From Chitinophaga parva (GTDB lineage Bacteria > Bacteroidota > Bacteroidia > Chitinophagales > Chitinophagaceae): a stretch of 64,000 nt of DNA. The notes beneath the pieces were generated by a model. That model was not told where the DNA came from, searched no databases, and was given only the letters and a program-made list of their open reading frames with translations. Where the stretch lies: the NCBI RefSeq assembly GCF_003071345.1, contig NZ_QCYK01000001.1:1612001-1676000 (forward strand), in the 5' to 3' direction. Below, piece after piece: positions 17,801-24,318 of the stretch. A program made the translations under genes and the position numbers. Within the stretch, counting starts at the first letter, position 1; every line of letters begins with the position of its first letter.

Positions 17801-18084
17801 AGGAAGCCCAGCTTACCATTGTAGTTGTACGTGCCATTGGCAGTGCTGGAGGCGGTGCCGGTGGCCAGCGCCTTGTCTGCCGCGGGGGCCGCGGTGTTGA
17901 AATTGCCGGAAGGAGAACCGGCCAGGGTCCAGCCCTGCCAGCCGTCGGGGTATACGGTGCTCGTGGCGGGCAATGCATCAAAGGTTTGCTGGTAAGGAAG
18001 CGATTGCGGAGCGGGATTGCTCTGCGCTTTTACCATGGTAGCCGTTAATGTAGAAGAAAAGAAAAGGAGTAAAAGTCTCTTCAT
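14806..18084 (-). CDS. T9SS-exported multidomain protein with endonuclease/exonuclease/phosphatase domain
   Basis: The 1092-residue product has a signal peptide (residues 1-20, ending MVKAQ) and then several beta domains: a jellyroll-like region (about 21-225), an SbsA-type Ig domain starting at DTTRPSIIALQPAAGDTA, a choice-of-anchor J-like region (about 335-505) and another Ig-like domain. An endonuclease/exonuclease/phosphatase domain follows (about 625-910) with NWNMEWFG, FVIHAKAN, ILGDFNDALN, NVIDNVIAS and the final TTTDHYPVMSR, so the metal and His catalytic residues are present. It ends with an Fn3-like stretch and a type A T9SS sorting tail (IYFLRVQSGAQVKTS). I infer a secreted or surface nuclease or phosphodiesterase. 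It is monocistronic, with its own terminator. Confidence 0.86.
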   Translation of the reverse strand: MKRLLLLFFSSTLTATMVKAQSNPAPQSLPYQQTFDALPATSTVYPDGWQGWTLAGSPSGNFNTAAPAADKALATGTASSTANGTYNYNGKLGFLNSGSADISLVLAINTTGQSNISMQYDVATLRNPYDGGSNTRVNEVILQYRVGTAGAFTSISGTEYQNNTTQQTTSGVTTPQHSATESLLLPVACENQPVVQLRWVNRQISGAGSRPSFMVDNISVGGGARDTTRPSIIALQPAAGDTAQPTAKPAVTFSENIQLGTGNAVLHNLTSGTTQVIALGTATASISNNLLTLNVKLSPNQSYFLTLDSNAVQDIFGNAFTGLTDSSWHFATGPQVTSFDFNTCTPAGSNQLAGGFTQYAVTGNQQWACSTFGQNGTNGLEINGYSSGPQTNEQWLISPAFDLTGYTYPLLSFNSEVAFTGPSLQLVVSTDYDGVSNPHTATWTPVNGRFPNADQANTWALSTGINLAAFKDSSVYVAFIYTSSPTLNAARWDIDNFNIVNSATPPPPSVSNTTAGLAFDYVKAGSVSAPQAFTFYGNDFTGPLTITAPAGFKVSKDSTTFTSSITYTLDEVNAGLQTAFAEFAPAAANTNYADSLRFISAGLNQAITGVSGTSLHSLKVVNWNMEWFGSPVQDPANDSLQQANATVVMRNLNADIFALAEVVDTARINAIASQLGYKVIVSDFGSYTDSITDVDYPSAQKLAFMYKPEVIRGIRSYGVMRYNASSSAYKNWSSGRFPFYFETIAKLDNDSARIGFFVIHAKANTGTAADKIDSYNRRLNGNKEFKDTLDAEYHHTNFLILGDFNDALNKTITAEMAPDTTTSYIDFMNDSVDYKPITLPLALAGKKSTVSNANVIDNVIASEEMAMSYLPNSAQVADYVARLVSSYGTTTTDHYPVMSRYNLHILANPAPVTDFVARDNNGTIDLAWNTSYEINTRRFIVEKSANNRDFNPADTVAAQGTTALPTAYTSQDKHPYPGTSYYRLKTVLRDSSFAYSNVQSVTLTLKESIFQLLWCLLGHNLQVWIDWPQKGTCQANLQLIDLFGRIRYNGPVTLNQGRNTKVLDVNNVPSGIYFLRVQSGAQVKTSTIVIAK

Positions 18085-18347
18085 GCAGATTTGGTTTATT
18101 TTGAATATAATTTACACCGAAAATTACATGCCTTGCAGCAGCCTCCTGTAATAAGTTATTGTTAACAGGTCAGATAGCTGAAATCCTTAATGCGTAAGGG
18201 TTTGCCTGCTTTTTATATGATTGGTTTTAATTATACAATGAAACAGGACGATGTGGATAAAATTCTGGTTACTTGTCAATGTGGCAGCAACGCAAGCCGT
18301 GGCACAACGTTTGAAAAATCAAGGTTCTAAAAACTACTCAACACCAT

Positions 18348-20171
18348 ATGCAAAAAGGCGCTATCCGGGTACAAACCGAGAACATCTTCCCGATCATTAA
18401 GAAATTTCTCTATTCCGATCACGAGATCTTTATCCGTGAATTGGTAAGTAACGCTGTAGATGCCACGCAAAAGCTGAAAACACTGGCCAGCGCAGGCGAA
18501 TTTAAAGGCGAACTGGGCGAGCTTGAGATCCGTGTGGCGATTGATAAAGAAAAGAAAACACTCACCATCTCCGACCGGGGTGTGGGCATGACCGCACAGG
18601 AAGTGGATAAATACATTAACCAGGTAGCCTTTTCCGGTGCGGAAGAATTCCTGGATAAATACAAAGGCCAGGGCGATGGCACTAACATTATTGGTCACTT
18701 TGGCCTTGGGTTCTATTCTTCTTTCATGGTGAGCAACAAGGTGGAAATTATTTCGCAGTCCTACCAGGATGCCCCCGCCGTACGCTGGGAGTGTGATGGC
18801 AGCCCGGAATATACCCTGGAGGAAACCACCCGTGCCGCCGGCCGTGGTACAGACATCGTGATGTACATCAATGAAGAAAGCGAGGAATTCCTGGATGAAG
18901 GCCGCGTACGTGGCATGCTGGAAAAATTCTGCCGCTTCCTGCCGGTGCCCATTATGTTTGAAGACCGCCAGGTGAACAACACCCACCCCGCCTGGACCCG
19001 CAAGCCCAGTGAGCTTACGGATGAAGACTACAAAAATTTCTACCGTGAGTTGTATCCCTTCGGGGAGCCGCCCCTGTTCTGGATCCACCTCAACGTGGAC
19101 TACCCGTTCAATCTCACCGGTATCCTGTATTTCCCCAAGATCACCAAGTCTTTTGAGATCCAGAAAGACAAGATCAATCTGTACTCCAACCAGGTATTTG
19201 TAACAGACCAGGTAAATGATATTGTGCCGGAATTCCTCATGCTGCTGCATGGGGTGATAGACTCCCCGGACATCCCGCTGAACGTGAGCCGCAGCTATCT
19301 CCAGGGCGATCCCAATGTGAAAAAGATCAATGGCTACATTACCCGCAAAGTGGCTGATAAGCTGGATGAAATGTTCCGTGCAGACCGCAAGGCGTTTGAA
19401 GAGAAATGGGAATTCATCAGCCTCTTTGTGAAGTATGGCATGATGACCGATGATAAATTCCTGGACAAGGCCAATAAGTTCCACCTGTTCCAGGATGTGA
19501 ATGGCGCTACCTTCTTCACTTTGGAAGAATACCGCACGGCTGCTACAGCACTGCAAACTAACAAGGAAGGGAAACTTATCATCCTGTATGCTACTGCTCC
19601 CGTGCAGCAGGATGCTTACATCCAGGCCGCCCAGGCAAAGGGTTACGTGGTTGTGAAACTGGATACCCTGGTGGACGCCGCGTTCATTAACCAGGCGGAG
19701 CAGAAGTGGGAGAATGTACAGTTCACCCGTGTGGATGCAGACATTGCCGATAACCTCATTGATCCCGCTGAAAAAACGGACAGTGTGCTGCTGGCAGACC
19801 AGGAAACCAAATTGAAATCCCTCTTTGAAGAGCAGGTAAAACCCGCTCACATCAAAGTGGAAATAAAAGGCCTGAGCGCAGAAGCCCAGCCCGTGATCGT
19901 AACCCGCCCCGAGTTCATGCGCCGTATGAAAGACATGGCGGCCGTAGGGGGAGCTGGAATGAGCTGGTATGCAAACATGCCGGATGAGATCAACATGACA
20001 GTGAATGGAAACCACCCCATTTACCAGGACATCCTGGCCCAGGGGGATGCCGGCAAGCAGGAGAAGCTGGTGAAAAACCTGGCAGACCTGGCGCTGTTGT
20101 CGCAAGGCCTGCTCACCGGCGCAGATCTTACTGCGTTCATCAACCGGAGCGTGGAGTTACTCAAACAGTAA
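18348..20171 (+). CDS. htpG: Molecular chaperone HtpG (Hsp90)
   Basis: HtpG is the bacterial Hsp90, an ATP-driven dimeric chaperone of the cytosol. The 607-residue protein shows the GHKL ATPase motifs in order: LVSNAVDATQKL near 30, ISDRGVGMT near 77, and IGHFGLGFYSSFMV near 115. The middle-domain block GILYFPKI and the loop VSRSYLQGD near 310, with its catalytic Arg, follow. The start is ATG 18348 (MQKGAIRVQTENIFP), a typical Bacteroidota HtpG beginning. The gene is flanked by a 263-bp upstream gap and a strong terminator downstream, so it is monocistronic. No CIRCE element was found upstream. Confidence 0.97.
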   Translation: MQKGAIRVQTENIFPIIKKFLYSDHEIFIRELVSNAVDATQKLKTLASAGEFKGELGELEIRVAIDKEKKTLTISDRGVGMTAQEVDKYINQVAFSGAEEFLDKYKGQGDGTNIIGHFGLGFYSSFMVSNKVEIISQSYQDAPAVRWECDGSPEYTLEETTRAAGRGTDIVMYINEESEEFLDEGRVRGMLEKFCRFLPVPIMFEDRQVNNTHPAWTRKPSELTDEDYKNFYRELYPFGEPPLFWIHLNVDYPFNLTGILYFPKITKSFEIQKDKINLYSNQVFVTDQVNDIVPEFLMLLHGVIDSPDIPLNVSRSYLQGDPNVKKINGYITRKVADKLDEMFRADRKAFEEKWEFISLFVKYGMMTDDKFLDKANKFHLFQDVNGATFFTLEEYRTAATALQTNKEGKLIILYATAPVQQDAYIQAAQAKGYVVVKLDTLVDAAFINQAEQKWENVQFTRVDADIADNLIDPAEKTDSVLLADQETKLKSLFEEQVKPAHIKVEIKGLSAEAQPVIVTRPEFMRRMKDMAAVGGAGMSWYANMPDEINMTVNGNHPIYQDILAQGDAGKQEKLVKNLADLALLSQGLLTGADLTAFINRSVELLKQ

Positions 20172-20194
20172 GGAAATTTACATACAGCTAAATT

Positions 20195-20241
20195 CAAGCC
20201 TGGCAACGTTTTCAAGCGATTTGGCCAGGCTTGTTTTTTTT
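20195..20241 (+). terminator. Intrinsic terminator of htpG
   Basis: AAGCCTGGC (20195-20203) pairs with GCCAGGCTT (20224-20232), followed by an eight-T run. The loop is about 20 nt and contains a weaker inner pairing. Confidence 0.85.
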
Positions 20242-20337
20242 GACGGGCTGCACAATATTCAGGAACCCCTACCGTTTTGGCTCTTGAACCATATCTTTCC
20301 ATCCTGCAGCAACTTTGTGGATAAAGCTGCCGCTATA

Positions 20338-20345
20338 TAGTTTTG
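20338..20345 (+). promoter_or_regulatory. -7 box directly before the esterase start
   Basis: TAGTTTTG fits TAnnTTTG exactly and ends one base before the ATG at 20347. If it is used, transcription would start at or just inside the coding sequence. See the finding on start-adjacent -7 boxes. Confidence 0.45.
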
Positions 20346-20346
20346 T

Positions 20347-21153
20347 ATGATAAAACCGTTAAAAGCTTTCCCGCTTTTGGGAATACTGGCTATCCTTGTA
20401 TCTGTTTCCATCACGGCCTGCACCAAGCAAGGCACGGATGTAATACCTTCCAAACCCTCCGATACTACTAAACCCGTAACACCACCACCTCCCGTGGCAG
20501 ACAGCTTCCAGCTGCGCGATACCGGTGTCTCCATCATCACCATGCCGCAGCCTGTTGGCAACATGAGTCAATACCTGCAGTATATCCCGGCTGGGTATAA
20601 TGATAAGAAGACCTATAAATGGCCGCTTGTTTTCTTCCTGCATGGCGTGGGGGAAATGGGGTATGATGCCAGCATCCTGAAAAGTGTGGGATTGTGCAAA
20701 GTGGCACCTGGCAAACCTTTCATCGTTATTGCGCCACAGGCGCATGCAAACTGGTGGAACAATGATGCCCTGGTGCAGTTTTACCAGCAGATCATTAAAC
20801 AATACCATGTGGATACTTCCCGTATTTATCTCACCGGTTTAAGTATGGGCGGCTACGGCACCTGGACCCTGGCTATTTCCCATCCCAAATGGTTTGCAGC
20901 CCTTGTGCCTATCTCCGGCGGTGGCGACAGCTCGCAGGTGAAGGTGCTTAAGAATGTGCCGGTGTGGGATTTCCATAACGCTGATGATCCCACGGTGGCG
21001 GTGCAAAACTCCCGCATGATGGTGGCTGCGCTGAAGGCCGCCGGGGGCAATGTACAATACACGGAAAATCCTACCGGCGGACATGACGCCTGGACGAAAG
21101 CATATGCAAGCGCGGATCTGTATACCTGGATGCTCGCGCAGAAGAAGCCTTAA
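20347..21153 (+). CDS. Lipoprotein serine hydrolase (alpha/beta-hydrolase, predicted esterase/peptidase)
   Basis: This is an extracytoplasmic esterase or peptidase of the dienelactone-hydrolase/CE1-like group. The N-terminus carries a lipoprotein signal ending SITAC with the lipidated Cys at 25, then a Pro/Thr-rich linker (about 30-50). The hydrolase domain has the HG block FFLHGVGEMGYD (oxyanion region), the nucleophile Ser166 in LTGLSMGGYGTW, an acid at Asp213 or Asp214 in HNADDPTV, and His246 in GGHDAW. The 268-residue length is usual for these single-domain enzymes. The start is fixed by the signal peptide. It is monocistronic, with terminators on both sides. Substrates are often acylated carbohydrates in related proteins, but that is not shown here. 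Confidence 0.84.
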   Translation: MIKPLKAFPLLGILAILVSVSITACTKQGTDVIPSKPSDTTKPVTPPPPVADSFQLRDTGVSIITMPQPVGNMSQYLQYIPAGYNDKKTYKWPLVFFLHGVGEMGYDASILKSVGLCKVAPGKPFIVIAPQAHANWWNNDALVQFYQQIIKQYHVDTSRIYLTGLSMGGYGTWTLAISHPKWFAALVPISGGGDSSQVKVLKNVPVWDFHNADDPTVAVQNSRMMVAALKAAGGNVQYTENPTGGHDAWTKAYASADLYTWMLAQKKP

Positions 21154-21176
21154 TCACTAGAGGCCCTATTGCATAG

Positions 21177-21210
21177 CCCACGTTTCCACCTGGAAGCGTG
21201 GGTTTTTTAT
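21177..21210. terminator. Convergent terminator between esterase and recJ
   Basis: CCCACG (21177-21182) pairs with CGTGGG (21197-21202), extended by TTCC/GGAA to an 11-bp stem with an ACCT loop. Seven bases of T-run follow on the plus strand. recJ (-) ends at 21210, so the hairpin lies where the two converge. Confidence 0.86.
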
Positions 21211-22916
21211 TAACGGGAGGGACGGATGTCGATCACTTTGAGTTGCAGGCTGGTATTGCCCTGCCACTCGTTTTTTTCCACGGTGAACACCATGTCGAAA
21301 GGGCGGGTGGTACTAATGCAGGGAAACTTTTCCGCCATAAAAAAACCAATGCCGGATAACACCACTCCATTGCGCCCCTGGCGCACAGAGAACTTGATAT
21401 GCTCATCTTTCACGATCCTGGAATACCCGGTGTCAAACACCTGCCTGGCCATGAACACGGCCCGGAGATTGTCTGGTCCCAGGGGCTCAAACTGGTCGAG
21501 GATATTGAAAAACTTGGGGGTAATGTCACTGAAATTCAGTTCCGTATCTATCACTATTTCGGGGGTAAGCAGGTCCGGGTCTATGCTGCTGGATACCACT
21601 TCTTCAAAGCGCTGGCGGAAGGCTTCCACGTTTTCCGGCTTCAGGGTCATGCCGGCGGCGTAAAAGTGGCCCCCGTAATTTTCAAGCAGGTCTTTGCACT
21701 GGTGGATGGCTTCATATACATTAAAGCCGCTCACGGAGCGCGCGGAGCCGGCCACCTTATCATTGCTTTGCGTGAGGATGATGGTGGGCCGGTAATAATA
21801 TTTATCAATAAGGCGGGAGGCTACAATGCCCACTACACCTTTGTGCCAGTGGGGCTGGTAGAGCACCGTTGATTTTTTCTGGTTGAGGAGGATCTCATCC
21901 TGGATGAGGGCCACGGCTTCCCGGGTCACAGAGTCGTCCTGTGCTTTGCGGTCATCATTGTCTGCATGCAGTTGTGCAGCAATGGCTTCTGCGGCCGCTT
22001 CATCGGTTTCAATGAAGAGGTTTACCGCTTTACGGGCATCGTCCATGCGGCCTGCCGCATTTACGCGGGGGGCTATTACAAATACCAGGTTGGCAATGGT
22101 CAGTTTGTCTTTGAGCTTACTCAATTCAATGAGGGCCTTGATGCCGGGTAACGGGTTGGTGTTCACTTTCACCAGGCCATGGAAGGTGAGCACCCTGTTC
22201 TCGCCGGTCATGGGCACAATATCTGCCGCAATGCTGGTGGCCACCAGGTCCAGGTAGGCGTAGGCCTTTTCCATGGGCATCTGGCGGCGCTGTGCCATGG
22301 CGCAGATCAGTTTAAAGCCAATGCCACAGCCACTGAGTTCTTTGTAAGGATAAGGGCAGTCGTCCTGTTTCGGGTTGAGGATGGCCACCGCCGGGGGCAG
22401 GATGGCATCGGGCAGGTGGTGGTCGCAAATGATGAAATCTATGCCATGTTCCTTGGCGTAGGTGATCAGCTCCACTGATTTAATACCGCAGTCCAGCGCT
22501 ATCACCAGTGAGAAATCGTTTTCCCTGGCGTATTCCACGCCGGTGAGGGAAATGCCGTAACCTTCGCGGTAGCGGTGCGGAACGTAAAATTCTATGTTTT
22601 TGTAGAAGTCCTGTAGAAATGCGTACACGGTTGCCACAGCGGTGGTGCCGTCTACGTCATAATCGCCGTACACCAGGATCTTTTCCCCGTGGTGGATGGC
22701 GTCTGCAATACGGGCAATGGCTTTGTCCATGTCCTTCATCAGCCATGGATCGTGCAGGTCGGCCAGGGTGGGCCGGAAAAAGAGGCGCGCCTGGTCAAAG
22801 GTAGTAACGCCGCGCTGCACCAGCAGTCTGCAAAGGAGCGGGTGGACCTTCAAGGCGTTTTGCAGTGCCTGCTCCGCCTTGTGCTGATATCGCTTTACTG
22901 TCCACCGTTTCTGCAT
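21210..22916 (-). CDS. recJ: Single-stranded-DNA-specific exonuclease RecJ
   Basis: RecJ degrades single-stranded DNA 5' to 3' in recombination and repair. The 568-residue product has the DHH phosphoesterase motifs VYGDYDVDGTTA (near 78), IICDHHLPDA and LNPKQDDCPYP. The DHHA1 part contains SARSVSGFNVYEAI and NYGGHFYAAGMTL, and a C-terminal OB-like domain follows. The start is taken at ATG 22916 (MQKRWTVKRY). The frame continues to 22964, but those 16 extra residues come from AT-rich repeat sequence and are not conserved-looking. It converges with the esterase gene and lies downstream of the polyprenyl synthase gene on the same strand, separated by a 187-bp gap. Confidence 0.95.
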   Translation of the reverse strand: MQKRWTVKRYQHKAEQALQNALKVHPLLCRLLVQRGVTTFDQARLFFRPTLADLHDPWLMKDMDKAIARIADAIHHGEKILVYGDYDVDGTTAVATVYAFLQDFYKNIEFYVPHRYREGYGISLTGVEYARENDFSLVIALDCGIKSVELITYAKEHGIDFIICDHHLPDAILPPAVAILNPKQDDCPYPYKELSGCGIGFKLICAMAQRRQMPMEKAYAYLDLVATSIAADIVPMTGENRVLTFHGLVKVNTNPLPGIKALIELSKLKDKLTIANLVFVIAPRVNAAGRMDDARKAVNLFIETDEAAAEAIAAQLHADNDDRKAQDDSVTREAVALIQDEILLNQKKSTVLYQPHWHKGVVGIVASRLIDKYYYRPTIILTQSNDKVAGSARSVSGFNVYEAIHQCKDLLENYGGHFYAAGMTLKPENVEAFRQRFEEVVSSSIDPDLLTPEIVIDTELNFSDITPKFFNILDQFEPLGPDNLRAVFMARQVFDTGYSRIVKDEHIKFSVRQGRNGVVLSGIGFFMAEKFPCISTTRPFDMVFTVEKNEWQGNTSLQLKVIDIRPSR

Positions 22917-22952
22917 CAAATAGTTGTTGTTAAATTGCCGTATTGTTAAATA

Positions 22953-23086
22953 GTTAGATCGCAAATTGATAGATCGTTGATTACCGCACCATTACTGTTA
23001 AACAGGCCTTTTACCGGCGGTTAAACTAAATAAATGGCAGGAGCCTCTATTATAAGGCTATCCATCTATCAACTTATCCATCTAAC
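22953..23086. repeat. Inverted repeat in the recJ/polyprenyl synthase gap
   Basis: The sequence starting GTTAGATCG at 22953 and ending TTGATAGAT at 22974 is complementary, with a few mismatches, to ATCTATCAAC...CATCTAAC at 23064-23086. The arms enclose about 90 bp. Similar words (ATCTATCAATTTAAC) occur at 49104-49118. Confidence 0.55.
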
Positions 23087-23103
23087 AATTTAGTGAATTA
23101 AAT

Positions 23104-24069
23104 CTAGAATTTGCGATCCGTGGTAAAGCGGACCAGCTGTTCGAGTCCTTGCCGGATGTCGCTGTCTGGGAGGCTATGCAGGATGGCCAGGGCTTCATCG
23201 CGGTAGCGCAGCATTTGTTCGTGGGCGTATTCAATACCGCCGGCAGATTTCACCATGCTGATCACCTCATTCACCTTGTCTTTGTCGGTGTTTTGGTTCT
23301 TTACTATATAAATGATGTGGCGGCGGGTTTCCTGGGAAGCGTGTTGCAGGGTGTAAATGAGCGGCAGTGTCATTTTCTTTTCGCGGATGTCTATGCCGGT
23401 GGGTTTGCCTACGTTATCGGACCCGTAGTCAAACAGGTCGTCCTTGATCTGGAATGCGATGCCTACTTTTTCACCAAAGAGGCGCATTTTCTCCGTCACG
23501 GTGTCATCGCCGCTGGCGCTCCAGGCGCCGGCGGCACAGGCAGAGGCCAGGAGGGAGGCCGTTTTGCGGCGGATGATCTCAAAGTAGATATCTTCCTTGA
23601 TGTCCAGTTTACGGGTCTTTTCAAACTGGAGCAGTTCCCCTTCGCTCATTTCCTTTACAGCTTCGGAGAGGATCTGCAAGGTGCGGTAATCGTGGTTATT
23701 GAGGGAGAGGAGCAGGCCTTTGGATAATAAATAATCTCCTACCAGTACTGCAACCTTATTCTTCCATAAAGCGTTAATAGAGAAGAATCCGCGTCTTTCG
23801 TTGGCATCGTCCACCACATCATCATGTACAAGGGTGGCGGTGTGCAGTAATTCAACGAGGGCAGCGGCGCGGTAAGTACCTTCCTGGATATCTTGTTGAA
23901 ACATCTTTGCGGATAAAAGCACAAACATCGGCCGTATCTGCTTACCTTTGCGCTTCACGATGTAATGCATGATCCGGTCAAGTAAGGGCACGTGGCTCTT
24001 TACGGCGTCGGCAAACTTTACTTCGAAGTCTTGCAATTCCTTTCTGATCAATCGTTTAATGTCTTCCAT
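23104..24069 (-). CDS. Trans-polyprenyl diphosphate synthase (long chain)
   Basis: The enzyme condenses isopentenyl diphosphate onto an allylic diphosphate to make the side chain of menaquinone. The 321-residue protein has the two Asp-rich motifs: LVHDDVVDDANERRG (first, near 80) and FQIKDDLFDYGSD (second, near 210). The residues four and five positions before the first motif are Thr and Ala rather than aromatic, which in this family allows long chains (about C30-C40) instead of farnesyl or geranylgeranyl. The gene is minus strand, 187 bp before recJ. It probably works with the mqnB/mqnD products encoded further along the window. Exact chain length is not readable. Confidence 0.92.
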   Translation of the reverse strand: MEDIKRLIRKELQDFEVKFADAVKSHVPLLDRIMHYIVKRKGKQIRPMFVLLSAKMFQQDIQEGTYRAAALVELLHTATLVHDDVVDDANERRGFFSINALWKNKVAVLVGDYLLSKGLLLSLNNHDYRTLQILSEAVKEMSEGELLQFEKTRKLDIKEDIYFEIIRRKTASLLASACAAGAWSASGDDTVTEKMRLFGEKVGIAFQIKDDLFDYGSDNVGKPTGIDIREKKMTLPLIYTLQHASQETRRHIIYIVKNQNTDKDKVNEVISMVKSAGGIEYAHEQMLRYRDEALAILHSLPDSDIRQGLEQLVRFTTDRKF

Positions 24070-24228
24070 GTATGCTTGTGAAAAGGGAATGCTAAGCTAG
24101 GTTTAAAATGCCACATTTAGGCAAATTGGCCCCACATTTGCAGTTATGTGCTTGTTTTACCGCAGTGGCGTTGTGTTTATAGGCTAGTATTGAAGCACTT
24201 ATCAATGAAAATAATATTGCAATAAAAA

Positions 24229-24259
24229 TTTGTATATTCACTTATGATTTTTACCTTTG
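24229..24259 (+). promoter_or_regulatory. Strong promoter of the ompA-like gene
   Basis: TTTG at 24229-24232 (-33) and TACCTTTG at 24252-24259 (-7) are both consensus, separated by 19 bp. The expected start is near 24265, giving a 54-nt, very A/T-rich leader before ATG 24319. This is the best promoter match seen in the window. Confidence 0.85.
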
Positions 24260-24318
24260 CTGGGTAAAAAAAACGGGTTATTAGTAAATTTTTAACAGTT
24301 TTTAAATAGAAAACAATT

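Noticed and set aside
18327..20105. 592-residue open frame on the minus strand opposite htpG
   Set aside because: It is the exact antisense of a clear HtpG gene; its product is His/Val/Phe-rich without domains. It reflects the GC-rich third positions of htpG.
23139..23148. GTTCGAGTCC resembling a tRNA T-arm
   Set aside because: It lies inside the polyprenyl synthase coding sequence and no acceptor, D or anticodon stems fit around it. No tRNA was found in the window.
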